From: CBDBND01 sp965262665
Lineage (GTDB): Bacteria > Pseudomonadota > Alphaproteobacteria > Rhodospirillales > Rhodospirillaceae
Reading direction: 5' to 3'
DNA: 64,000 nt
NCBI GenBank assembly: GCA_965262665.1
Contig: CBDHFR010000004.1
Span: 2,542,001 to 2,606,000, forward strand
Part shown: positions 25,312-34,061 of the stretch, piece by piece
Layout: every line of letters starts with the position of its first letter
Position numbering within the stretch: position 1 is the stretch's first letter
Translations under genes and position numbers: made by a program
The notes under the pieces: generated by a model
Told to the model about the DNA's origin: nothing
The model's database searches: none
The model's input: only the letters and a program-made list of their open reading frames with translations

Positions 25312-27633
25312 CTAAAACCTTTGGCCGAAGTTCACACGGAAACTTTGAGTTATGTCGAAATCTGCTTTGCGGACCACATGAGCCCAATCGATGTTGATGG
25401 GGCCGACGGGTGATTCCCATTCAATTCCTATCCCGACTGATCCTCGAATGCGTTGTGACTGTAGAATTTCGTCACTACTATCCTTGAGATCAGTCGGTGG
25501 ACCGATCGTGCCCCAATCCGAAAACATCTTCGGCGTAATTCCGATTTCCTCGGGCAAGCCGATGGGAATCTTCATTTCAGCACGGGCGGTTGCGATCCAA
25601 TCGCCACCAACGGCGTCTCCCCCAAAAAAGGCTCCACCCGGAGGTGGACGGACACGAGGACTTGCCCCAAAGTCGTCAAAGCCGCGCAGGTTGTTACCAC
25701 CAAGTTGATATCTTTGAAAGATTTTGATGTCTTCGCCGATACCCAGGATATGCCCTACACTGGCTGTGGCACTGAATATCCAGCCCTCAAAGAATTCCTC
25801 ATAGTAACCAACGGCCAGGTTCGAGCGTAGGTATTTCTCGGTTCCCTCAAGACCCGCTAAGTCATTAGAAAGGCTTATAAAATAGCCATCTGACGGATCG
25901 ATAACGTTGTTCCGCCGGTCGATAGCAAAGGTATGGCTGACCTGGGATGTGGTGGTCGTCCCCAACTGTTCTTGCACGAATCGGGAGGTAACGAAATCCG
26001 ATTTCAAACGCGTCCATGAAATCAAATAGCTCAACCGCTGGAACATATATTCGTTGTAGTTGAAGCCCAGCCTCAGGGTTGATCCGAGAGACTGACTGAT
26101 AAAGCCGGCTTCATCCAAAAAATCCGTCTCAGTGGCAAAAATATCTGCCCCTGCGGCTAAGCGCCGGTTGAGAAAATATGGCTCGGTAAAGCCCAGATCG
26201 ATTTGCGTCTGCTGTTGAGCCAGGCTGAAATTGAACCGCAGATCCTGCCCGTTTCCCAACAGGTTCCGTTCGCGAATGCCGATGTCGAACAAGGCCCCGG
26301 ACGCGCTGGAAAACCCGATCCCAAACTGCAGCTCACCGGTGGATTGTTCCTCGACGGTGGCCGTGACGACGGTGCGGTCCGGATGAACCTCCGAAGGAAC
26401 GTTATCCACTTCGACTTCTTTGAAGTAGCCAAGGTTTTGTAATCGCTCCCGAGACCGGCGCAGCCGCGCCGTATTGAAGGCATCTCCTTCCACCAACCGG
26501 AATTCACGGCGGATGACCTTATCGAGCGTGCGGACGTTGCCTGTAATATCGATCCGTTCCACGAAGACTCGCGGGCCTTCTTGAACGTCAAAGATGATGT
26601 CGATGGTGCGCTGTTCCACATTGCGCGCGATCCGAGGGCGGATATCAACGAAGGCATACCCAAATGCGCCAATGGCATCGGTAAAGACATCAATGGTCGC
26701 CTCAATCTCTTCAGCATTATACCAATCGCCCGGCGACGGCACGATGGCTGCTTTGATGAGATTTAAATCCAGGTTCGGAATGGATACATCAACGTCAAAG
26801 TTGCCAAACCGGTATCGGGGACCTTCATCAACGGTGATCGTAATGAAAAAACTCTGCCTATCGGGTGACAGCTCTGCCACGCCCGACACCACCTCAAAAT
26901 CGGCATACCCCTCAGAAAGATAAAACCGCCGGAGCAGTTCTTGATCGAACGCCAAGCGGTCAGGGTCGTAAGTGTCATTTGAAGTTAGAAAGCGCCACCA
27001 ACGCTCTTCCCGTGTAAGAACAACGCCACGCAATTCACCGTCTGAGTATTCTTCGTTGCCGACAAAAGTGATCTTGCGAACATACGTTGGATCACCCTCA
27101 TTGATTTCGAACACCAGATCAACGCGGTTCTGGGGCAGCTCAATTACCTTAGGCTCGACGGTTACAGCAAACCGGCCGCTGCGACGGTAAAGATCCAAAA
27201 TGCGTTCGACATCCTGCTGCACCTTGGTGCGCGTGTAGACAACACGAGGTCGGAGCTGGACCTCCGGTTCCATCTCGTCGTTGTCAATACGGTCATTACC
27301 CTCAAACGTGATGCGGTTGATGATCGGATTCTCGACCACACGAATGATCATGATGTCGCCTTGCCGACCAATGCTGACGTCTGCAAAAAGACCTGTGGCA
27401 AAAAGGTTCTTGAGCGACTGGTCAATGGCGACTGGGTTGAAGGGATCCCCTTCTTGTACGGCGATATAGGTGCGAACAGTGGCAGGTTCGATCCGCTGAT
27501 TGCCCTGCACAGCGATTTGCGCAATCGTTCCGCCCATAAGTTGGGCGTGGGTTGGTAACGCCGTACCCACGACGCACACCATCGTGAGCAGCGAAAGTAT
27601 CCAAAGTCTAGGAGTGCCGGTCAGCCCTCGCAT
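25312..27633 (-). CDS. bamA: Outer-membrane protein assembly factor BamA
   Basis: 773 residues. A signal peptide (LLTMVCVVGTALPTHA) is followed by five POTRA domains (about 35-425), with the first beginning IAQIAVQGNQRIEPATVRTYI and the last ending at RTVVTATVEEQSTGELQFGIG. The C-terminal 16-strand barrel has a VRGF-type motif here read as LRGFDDFGASPR and ends in VNFGQRF with the expected terminal Phe. It inserts beta-barrel proteins in the outer membrane. Between rseP and ompH. Confidence 0.95.
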   Translation of the reverse strand: MRGLTGTPRLWILSLLTMVCVVGTALPTHAQLMGGTIAQIAVQGNQRIEPATVRTYIAVQEGDPFNPVAIDQSLKNLFATGLFADVSIGRQGDIMIIRVVENPIINRITFEGNDRIDNDEMEPEVQLRPRVVYTRTKVQQDVERILDLYRRSGRFAVTVEPKVIELPQNRVDLVFEINEGDPTYVRKITFVGNEEYSDGELRGVVLTREERWWRFLTSNDTYDPDRLAFDQELLRRFYLSEGYADFEVVSGVAELSPDRQSFFITITVDEGPRYRFGNFDVDVSIPNLDLNLIKAAIVPSPGDWYNAEEIEATIDVFTDAIGAFGYAFVDIRPRIARNVEQRTIDIIFDVQEGPRVFVERIDITGNVRTLDKVIRREFRLVEGDAFNTARLRRSRERLQNLGYFKEVEVDNVPSEVHPDRTVVTATVEEQSTGELQFGIGFSSASGALFDIGIRERNLLGNGQDLRFNFSLAQQQTQIDLGFTEPYFLNRRLAAGADIFATETDFLDEAGFISQSLGSTLRLGFNYNEYMFQRLSYLISWTRLKSDFVTSRFVQEQLGTTTTSQVSHTFAIDRRNNVIDPSDGYFISLSNDLAGLEGTEKYLRSNLAVGYYEEFFEGWIFSATASVGHILGIGEDIKIFQRYQLGGNNLRGFDDFGASPRVRPPPGGAFFGGDAVGGDWIATARAEMKIPIGLPEEIGITPKMFSDWGTIGPPTDLKDSSDEILQSQRIRGSVGIGIEWESPVGPINIDWAHVVRKADFDITQSFRVNFGQRF

Positions 27634-27692
27634 GGCTCCTCTATTACCTTTTCTCTTCCAGGTCCCGTGCGGGCGGATCGTGCGTTAAAACG

Positions 27693-28817
27693 TTACAATT
27701 GTAGGATGTCGTTCCAGGTCACGAAAACCATCAACGACAGAACCAGAACCAAGCCGAAACGAAGTCCCCATTCCTGCGTCTGATCTGACAGCGGGCGGCC
27801 CAAGGCTGCCTCAATGGCGTAAAACAGTAGGTGGCCACCGTCAAGTAACGGCACGGGAAACAAATTGATGATGCCAAGATTGATTGACAGAATAGCCATG
27901 AAAATTACAAAATTCGCCACGCCAGACTTCGCCGCCTGACCGGAAAACTTAGCAATCCTGATAGGACCGCCCAGATCTTCTGTCCCTCGATCTCCAGAGA
28001 TAATTTGTCCGACGGCAATGAACGTCCCTTCAACCACAATGTACGTTTGCTGCACGGCCAAACCCATAGCTGTCACTGGATTGTGGCGGACCAACATGCG
28101 GGTTTCGTCAGATGAAGCGACGCCCAGCAAGGCTCTCTTCTGCAGATTGCCGAACGCATCCGTTTCTTCAACAACCCGAGGCGTCGCAACAACATCGAGG
28201 ATATCGTCTGCACGCTGCACGGTAAGACGCATGGGTGCACCGTTGCCGAGAGGAACAAGCCTTTGCAGATCCTCGAACCGGTCTACCTCTTCCCCATCTA
28301 TGGCGAGAATACGGTCACCGGCAAGGAGACCGGCTTCAGCAGCCGCGCTGTCCGCCACAACCTCACCAACAATTGGTTCAGTCACGGGGCGGCCGATTGC
28401 CATGAACATGATGAAGAAGACCAATACGGCAAACAGAAAGTTCATTGCAGGGCCGGCAAAAACAATGGCGAAGCGTTGCCCTAGTGTTTTGTACTTGAAT
28501 GATACCGCCTTCTCTTCCGGCGTCATTTCAGGTGGTTTGGTTTCTTCTTCTTCGGACCCGGCGCCAGGATTGGCGATGTCCGCTTCGCCGAACATTTTAA
28601 CGTACCCGCCGAGGGGAATGAGGCTGAACTTCCAGCGCGTCCCATGCTGATCAGTAAATCCTATTAGTTCCGGTCCAAATCCGATGGAAAAACTTTCGCA
28701 CCGTACATTGTTCCACCGGGCGATGACGAAATGGCCGAGTTCATGAACAAACACCACAACCGATAAAGCGAGGATGAAATTGATCAGGGTGAAAGAAACT
28801 CCGAGAATTTGTTCCAA
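27693..28817 (-). CDS. rseP: Site-2 protease RseP
   Basis: 374 residues, M50 intramembrane zinc protease. The zinc motif HELGH is in the first membrane segment (VVVFVHELGHFVIARW) and the second zinc site is in LFPVPLLDGGHLLFY. A single PDZ domain (about 125-200, with AGDRILAIDGEEVDRFEDL) lies between. It cleaves anti-sigma factors and leftover signal peptides. Upstream of bamA as in most proteobacteria. Confidence 0.95.
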   Translation of the reverse strand: MEQILGVSFTLINFILALSVVVFVHELGHFVIARWNNVRCESFSIGFGPELIGFTDQHGTRWKFSLIPLGGYVKMFGEADIANPGAGSEEEETKPPEMTPEEKAVSFKYKTLGQRFAIVFAGPAMNFLFAVLVFFIMFMAIGRPVTEPIVGEVVADSAAAEAGLLAGDRILAIDGEEVDRFEDLQRLVPLGNGAPMRLTVQRADDILDVVATPRVVEETDAFGNLQKRALLGVASSDETRMLVRHNPVTAMGLAVQQTYIVVEGTFIAVGQIISGDRGTEDLGGPIRIAKFSGQAAKSGVANFVIFMAILSINLGIINLFPVPLLDGGHLLFYAIEAALGRPLSDQTQEWGLRFGLVLVLSLMVFVTWNDILQL

Positions 28818-28838
28818 CGCGTCTCAATCCTTTTTCGT

Positions 28839-30014
28839 CTATTCCGCAGCCGAACCGACGGAAATCCAGTTATTCGCAAGCCGCCGCGCTTCCGCGTCCA
28901 CGACCGTGACCTCGTCTAGATTGGCCGGTGCTGCAGCGCCGCACCGCGTGAGTGTGTCTTCTACCGTCCTGGCGATGTCGAGGAAACCTATTTCACCAGC
29001 CAGAAAGCGGGTCACCGCGACCTCATTGGCCGCATTCAATAAAGTTGGGGCAGCCCCGCCTGTTTTGAGCGCTTGTCGCGCCAAATTGAGTGCCGGAAAT
29101 CGTTTAAAATCAGGAGCTTCGAAGGTGAGAGTGGCGATTTGTGCCAAATCAAGGCGATCACAGGGTACGGACATCCGCTGAGGCCAGGCCAAAGCATAGG
29201 CAATGGGCGTTCGCATGTCGGGTATGCCCAACTGGGCAAGGACGGACCCATCCACGTAGTCCACCAGGCTGTGAACAACGGATTGCGGATGGACCAAAAT
29301 TTCAATGCGGTCTTCGGGTAATCCGAACAGGTGATAAGCTTCGATGAGTTCCAATCCCTTGTTCATCATGGTGGCGGAATCAACTGAGATTTTTTCGCCC
29401 ATGGACCAGTTGGGGTGTGCAGTGGCTTCGGCTGATGTCGCGGCAGCCATCCGTTCAAACGACCAGTCGCGGAATGGCCCCCCAGATGCGGTCAAGATGA
29501 TCCGTTCCACCGCGTTTGATTGAGCCGCGTCAAAAACTTGGAATATGGCGCTGTGTTCGGAGTCTATGGGCAACAAGATTGCGCCAAATTCTTGAACTGC
29601 ATTCATAAAAATGGAGCCCGCACAGACCAGACATTCCTTGTTAGCGAGTGCGACTACTGTGCTTTGCGCCACGGCTGCAAGCGTCGGTTTTAAGCCCACA
29701 GCACCTACGATGGCCGAAATGACCAGATCCGCCGGATGTTGTGCAGCCTCTGTGAGCGCCTCAGGACCCGCGCCGACTTTAGTGTCCGTTCCTGCCAGAC
29801 CGTCTTTCAGTGTTTCAAACGCCGCAGGATCTGCGATGGCGGCGAAAGCTGGCTTAAATTGTTTGGCTTGCGCTATCAGGTCCTTCACGTTGCGGCCCGC
29901 CGTGAGCGCCACAATTTCAAACTGCTCCGGATTGCGATTGACAAGATCAAGCGTGCTGATCCCGACGGATCCCGTCGACCCGAGGACGGTCACACGTTTT
30001 AGACCGCCTACCAT
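28839..30014 (-). CDS. dxr: 1-deoxy-D-xylulose 5-phosphate reductoisomerase
   Basis: 391 residues. It is the committed step of the MEP isoprenoid pathway. The NADPH motif LGSTGSVGISTLDL, the substrate-site ANKECLVCAG, LTASGGPFRD, and ATPNWSMG-like AHPNWSMGEKISVDSATMMNKGLE are present. The start is placed at MVGGLKRVTVLG, 20 codons inside the longest frame. It overlaps cdsA by seven bases. The upstream enzyme of the pathway, dxs, is present in this window only as a wreck at 61120. Confidence 0.95.
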   Translation of the reverse strand: MVGGLKRVTVLGSTGSVGISTLDLVNRNPEQFEIVALTAGRNVKDLIAQAKQFKPAFAAIADPAAFETLKDGLAGTDTKVGAGPEALTEAAQHPADLVISAIVGAVGLKPTLAAVAQSTVVALANKECLVCAGSIFMNAVQEFGAILLPIDSEHSAIFQVFDAAQSNAVERIILTASGGPFRDWSFERMAAATSAEATAHPNWSMGEKISVDSATMMNKGLELIEAYHLFGLPEDRIEILVHPQSVVHSLVDYVDGSVLAQLGIPDMRTPIAYALAWPQRMSVPCDRLDLAQIATLTFEAPDFKRFPALNLARQALKTGGAAPTLLNAANEVAVTRFLAGEIGFLDIARTVEDTLTRCGAAAPANLDEVTVVDAEARRLANNWISVGSAAE

Positions 30015-30793
30015 GTTGCAATCCCACCTTGCTGCATGGCGCAGAAAAGTGCGGCCAGGGGAGCCGTTGTCCAAAGTCCATCGACGCGATCCATGACGCC
30101 ACCGTGACCGGGCACCCAGGTGCCAGAATCTTTGACGCCATGCCGGCGTTTGAACCGGCTCTCAGCCAGATCACCCAATTGTGCGGCCACGGAAAAACAG
30201 ACCGTAGCCGTGATCACTAACACGCCAACTTCAAAATCAGTCAAAGTATTGGCCAAAACGACCGCAAGAACCGCGCAGATGATGCCACCCAATGCCCCTG
30301 ACCATGTTTTGTTGGGGCTGATGCCCGGTGCCAAACGGGGCCCACCAATCAACCGGCCAAAGGCATAAGCACCGATATCTGTTCCCCAAACCACCGCTAG
30401 CAGCCAAAAGACTGTCGACGCGCCCCCGCTGCTGTGAACCAGGATCAAACACACGGAAGGTAAGGCAGCACAAATGAGACCCGCCTGTGTGGAGGAGTTT
30501 GTCAGCCGGCGTTCGGAACCATCAGAGACAAAGAGATAAGCCCAAATTGCAAAGGCAGTGAGACAGGCCAGCAAAAAATTGAACGATGCCAATGCCACTA
30601 CGACGACAGTTGCAGCAATAGCTAAACCTGTCCTGACCGTTGGGCCTGCCTTCTCGACAATCTGAGTGAATTCCCACAACACGGCTGCAGCGGTGAGGGC
30701 GACAACAACCTGAAATGCTGGGAAGCCTATATAAACCGCTCCCAAAGCGATGGGCGCAAGCACAGCGGACGTCATTAAACGAACCCAAAACAT
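30008..30793 (-). CDS. cdsA: Phosphatidate cytidylyltransferase
   Basis: 261 residues with about eight membrane segments. It makes CDP-diacylglycerol for phospholipid synthesis. The family signature is near the C-terminus: GDLAESRFKRRHGVKDSG, with the S-x-x-K-R-x4-K-D pattern. The start MFWVRLMTSAVLAPIALGAV is chosen because it begins seven bases after the uppS stop; the longest frame would reach deep into uppS. Confidence 0.92.
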   Translation of the reverse strand: MFWVRLMTSAVLAPIALGAVYIGFPAFQVVVALTAAAVLWEFTQIVEKAGPTVRTGLAIAATVVVVALASFNFLLACLTAFAIWAYLFVSDGSERRLTNSSTQAGLICAALPSVCLILVHSSGGASTVFWLLAVVWGTDIGAYAFGRLIGGPRLAPGISPNKTWSGALGGIICAVLAVVLANTLTDFEVGVLVITATVCFSVAAQLGDLAESRFKRRHGVKDSGTWVPGHGGVMDRVDGLWTTAPLAALFCAMQQGGIATW

Positions 30794-30800
30794 CAAACGA

Positions 30801-31541
30801 TCAGCCCGAAATTGCGCCGTAGCGCCGTTCGCGCCGCCGGAACTCTGTGACAGCTTCATCCAATGCGTCAGCACCGAAGTCCGGCCATCGGGTTTCTGTA
30901 AAGACAAGCTCGGTATACGCTGACTGCCATAGCAGGAAATTGCTGATGCGCTGTTCTCCAGAGGTTCTGATGAGAAGATCGGGGTCGGGAATGTCCCGCG
31001 TGTACAGCTGATCAGCAAACATCGATTCATCGATATCGGCGGGATCGAGTGACCCCTGCTGTACACGGGTGGCCAGATGCCGCGCCGCTTCGATCAATTC
31101 CTGACGGCTGCCGTAGCTTATGGCGATCGTCAGTATGAGTTTTTCGTTCTTTTTAGTGCGCTCTTCCGCATCGTGGATCATGTTTACCGTGTCTTCGGGC
31201 AACCGGCTGCGATCACCGATGACCTTGAGACGTACCCCGCCCTCGTCCAATTCCTTGACATCATTGGTGAGATAGAACCGGAGCAGAGCCATCAAATCGC
31301 GGATTTCCGGTTCCGGCCGCTGCCAATTCTCGGCCGAAAAACCGAAAAGCGTCAGATACCGAATCCCCATTTCGCCCGCCGCCCGCACCACGCGCTTAAC
31401 TGCTTCGGCACCGCGTTTATGACCTGCGGTACGCGGCAGCCCGCGCGCCTGAGCCCAACGGCCGTTGCCGTCCATGATAATCGCCACATGGACCGGAACC
31501 GGACCCGACTCTTCGATGGGTTGGAGTGACAGATCCTTCAT
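30801..31541 (-). CDS. uppS: Undecaprenyl diphosphate synthase
   Basis: 246 residues, cis-prenyltransferase. It adds isoprene units to farnesyl diphosphate to make the peptidoglycan carrier. IIMDGNGRWAQARGLPR with the catalytic Asp, GHKRGAEAVKRVV, LTLFGFSAENWQRP, and RTSGEQRISNFLLWQSAYTE are diagnostic. Its start overlaps the last base of frr. Confidence 0.95.
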   Translation of the reverse strand: MKDLSLQPIEESGPVPVHVAIIMDGNGRWAQARGLPRTAGHKRGAEAVKRVVRAAGEMGIRYLTLFGFSAENWQRPEPEIRDLMALLRFYLTNDVKELDEGGVRLKVIGDRSRLPEDTVNMIHDAEERTKKNEKLILTIAISYGSRQELIEAARHLATRVQQGSLDPADIDESMFADQLYTRDIPDPDLLIRTSGEQRISNFLLWQSAYTELVFTETRWPDFGADALDEAVTEFRRRERRYGAISG

Positions 31542-32104
31542 TAGACCTGCATAATCTCTTCTTGTTTGTGATGTAGCGCTTCATCGATTTGAGCAATGAA
31601 GCCGTCCGTCATTTTCTGAACTTCATCATGGTACTGATGATGTTCATCTTCGGAAATTTCGTGCTTCTTTTCCATTTTTTTGAGTTGGTCATTGCCGTCA
31701 CGGCGTACATTCCGGATCGCCACTTTGCCCTCTTCCGCATATTTGCCGGCCACCTTTTTCAATTCTTCGCGGCGCTCTTCATTGAGTGCCGGAATGGGCA
31801 CGCGCAGGAACTGGCCGTCGACGGCGGGATTGAGTCCCAGGCTGGACTCCCGAATGGCCTTTTCCACGGCTTTGGTTTGCCCTTTGTCCCATACCTGAAC
31901 GGTCAGCATGCGAGCCTCCGGCGCAGCAATGCTGGCCACTTGGTTTAGCGGCATTTGGCTGCCATAGGCATCCACCATAATTGGCTCGAGCAGGCCCACC
32001 GACGCCCGTCCGGTTCTTAACCCGCCGAACTCTTTTTTTACAACGTCTACGGTGACTTCCATCCGATGCTTCAGGTCTTTCTTGAGATCATCAATGGTTG
32101 TCAT
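31541..32104 (-). CDS. frr: Ribosome recycling factor
   Basis: 187 residues. It splits post-termination ribosomes together with EF-G. It has the long three-helix domain I and the inserted domain II; GGLRTGRASVGLLEPIMVDAYG, NLPLN-like MPLNQVASI and the C-terminal helix are as in the family. Three bases after pyrH. Confidence 0.95.
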   Translation of the reverse strand: MTTIDDLKKDLKHRMEVTVDVVKKEFGGLRTGRASVGLLEPIMVDAYGSQMPLNQVASIAAPEARMLTVQVWDKGQTKAVEKAIRESSLGLNPAVDGQFLRVPIPALNEERREELKKVAGKYAEEGKVAIRNVRRDGNDQLKKMEKKHEISEDEHHQYHDEVQKMTDGFIAQIDEALHHKQEEIMQV

Positions 32105-32107
32105 GGC

Positions 32108-32833
32108 TCACTCCTTTTCGCCGATCACCGTAAACCGGCCTTCTCCTTGCAAAACCCGTGTCACTGACCGGTCGTCGTGCATGTTGAACACAACGATAGG
32201 CATCTGATTGTCCCGGGCTAAGGCAATTGCGGCGGTATCCATGACCCGCAGATCCTCCGCCAGGACTTTGTCGAAACTCAGGCGGTCGAACCGCTCGGCC
32301 TTCGGATTGGATATGGGATCCTCAGCATAAACCCCGTCGACCTGGGTCGCTTTTAAAAGCGCGTCGCAGTTCATTTCGGCTGCCCGGAGTGCCGCTGCGG
32401 TATCCGTTGTGAAGTAGGGATTGCCCGTGCCGGCGGCGAAAATCACCACCCGGCCTTTTTCCAGATGGTGCATGGCACGCCGACGGATATACGGTTCGCA
32501 CACCTCATTCATGCTGATGGCCGATTGAACCCGGGTTTGGACACCGACGGCTTCCAAGGCGTTTTGAACGGCAAGCGCGTTGATCACGGTTGCCAGCATG
32601 CCCATGTAATCGGCAGATGTGCGGTCGATGCCTTCCGCCGCTACGGAAACGCCACGGAAGATGTTGCCGCCGCCGATGACCATGCAAACCTCTCGGTCCA
32701 TAGCAATGACGGATTTAATATCATTGGCAATGGCCAGAACCGTGGCCTTGTGCAGACCGTAGGCCTCAGGTCCCATCAATCCTTCGCCGGAAACCTTAAC
32801 CATGATGCGTTTGTACGTGAGCGGCGAGGCCAT
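32108..32833 (-). CDS. pyrH: UMP kinase
   Basis: 241 residues, amino acid kinase fold. It phosphorylates UMP to UDP. RIMVKVSGEGLMG, VIGGGNIFRG, RTSADYMGMLATVINALA and FAAGTGNPYFTTDTAAALRA are the expected motifs. The start MASPLTYKRIMVK is 44 codons inside the longest frame and avoids running through the tsf terminator. Confidence 0.95.
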   Translation of the reverse strand: MASPLTYKRIMVKVSGEGLMGPEAYGLHKATVLAIANDIKSVIAMDREVCMVIGGGNIFRGVSVAAEGIDRTSADYMGMLATVINALAVQNALEAVGVQTRVQSAISMNEVCEPYIRRRAMHHLEKGRVVIFAAGTGNPYFTTDTAAALRAAEMNCDALLKATQVDGVYAEDPISNPKAERFDRLSFDKVLAEDLRVMDTAAIALARDNQMPIVVFNMHDDRSVTRVLQGEGRFTVIGEKE

Positions 32834-32901
32834 AGCCGATGCGTTCTCCCCCGTTAATGTACGCGACGGCCTGCCATCCTGGGATGGCAGGAACTGCGTG
32901 C

Positions 32902-32928
32902 AAAAAAGGGACGGTCCTCCGTCCCCTT
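32902..32928 (-). terminator. Rho-independent terminator after tsf
   Basis: Read on the minus strand: GGGACGG, loop AGGA, CCGTCCC, then TTTTTT. It ends the rpsB-tsf transcript, so pyrH and the following genes probably have their own promoter. A second hairpin (CTGCCATCC / GGATGGCAG) lies at 32871-32890. Confidence 0.85.
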
Positions 32929-33024
32929 CCGCCCGGGCCGCCGAAGCGAACCGGATGATACACAATATGACCAGGAAACGCCCGTACCTTTTGGTCCCGG
33001 TGGAGAGCTAACCGGCTGGAATCA

Positions 33025-33954
33025 TTAGGAACCCACCGCTTCGGCCACTTCAGCGGCGAAATCCTTCTCTTCCCGCTCAATGCCTTCACCGAGAGCATAG
33101 CGGATAAATCCGGCGAGCTTAACGTCGGCGCCCAAATCCTTGGCCGCCTGCTCGATCACCTTGGAAACCTTGGCCTTGTCTTCCGAGACCACGTAGACCT
33201 GTTCCAGCAGAACCACTTCTTCAAAGAACTTTCGCATGCGCCCGTCCACCATCTTGGCAATCACGTCGTCGGGACGGCCGGACTCCTTGGCCTGATCGGT
33301 CAAAATCTGACGTTCGCGGGCCTGGGTATCCGCATCGACATCGTCGGTGGAGAGAAAGCGTGGGTTGGTTGCAGCAACATGCATAGCAAGCTGTTTACCC
33401 AGCTCGGTGAGCTTGGACTGATCGCCATCGGACTCAAGACCGACGAGCACGCCGATCTTGCCGAGACCCGGCTTGACCGCTGAATGCATATAGGAGGCAA
33501 CCACACCGGTGCCGACAGACAGCGCGGCGGAGCGACGCAGTTGCATGTTTTCGCCGATCGTGGCGACCAGATGGGTGGTCTGGTCTTGGACATTGCGGCC
33601 TTCGCCGGGCACCTCGACGCCCTTGAGCGCTTCGAGGTCGCCATCCACGCCAAGCGCCAGCGCGGTCACCGCTTCGACAAAATCCTGGAAAATTTCATTG
33701 CGGGCGACAAAGTCGGTTTCCGCATTGATCTCGAGGATAGCGCCACGGGTGCCGTCCACAGTGACACCGATGAGTCCCTCTGCCGCAACCCGGCTGGATT
33801 TCTTCGCCGCCGCCGTAAGACCTTTTTTGCGCAGCCAGTCCACCGCCGCTTCCAAATCGCCATCGGTTTCCGACAGGGTGGTCTTGCAATCCATCATGCC
33901 GGCACCGGTTTTCTCACGGAGCTCTTTGACCAGCGCTGCTGTTATCTGTGCCAT
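33025..33954 (-). CDS. tsf: Elongation factor Ts
   Basis: 309 residues. It recycles EF-Tu by releasing GDP. The N-terminal module ALVKELREKTGAGMMDCKTTL, TDFVARNEIFQDFV and the central dimerisation region are complete. It follows rpsB in the standard order and is followed by a strong terminator. Confidence 0.95.
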   Translation of the reverse strand: MAQITAALVKELREKTGAGMMDCKTTLSETDGDLEAAVDWLRKKGLTAAAKKSSRVAAEGLIGVTVDGTRGAILEINAETDFVARNEIFQDFVEAVTALALGVDGDLEALKGVEVPGEGRNVQDQTTHLVATIGENMQLRRSAALSVGTGVVASYMHSAVKPGLGKIGVLVGLESDGDQSKLTELGKQLAMHVAATNPRFLSTDDVDADTQARERQILTDQAKESGRPDDVIAKMVDGRMRKFFEEVVLLEQVYVVSEDKAKVSKVIEQAAKDLGADVKLAGFIRYALGEGIEREEKDFAAEVAEAVGS

Positions 33955-34061
33955 TTCTTTTTCATCCTCGTGCTTCGCAAACGGCTCGTGGTCGGACAGT
34001 ACGCATTGAACGCTATCCGTCGGCGTGAGCCTCTTGAATATCTATGTGACGTCCGACGATT

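Noticed and set aside
30794..31066. An earlier start for cdsA adding 91 residues.
   Set aside because: The extension is antisense-free but lies entirely inside uppS, has no similarity to the family and would put the first membrane segment far from the N-terminus.
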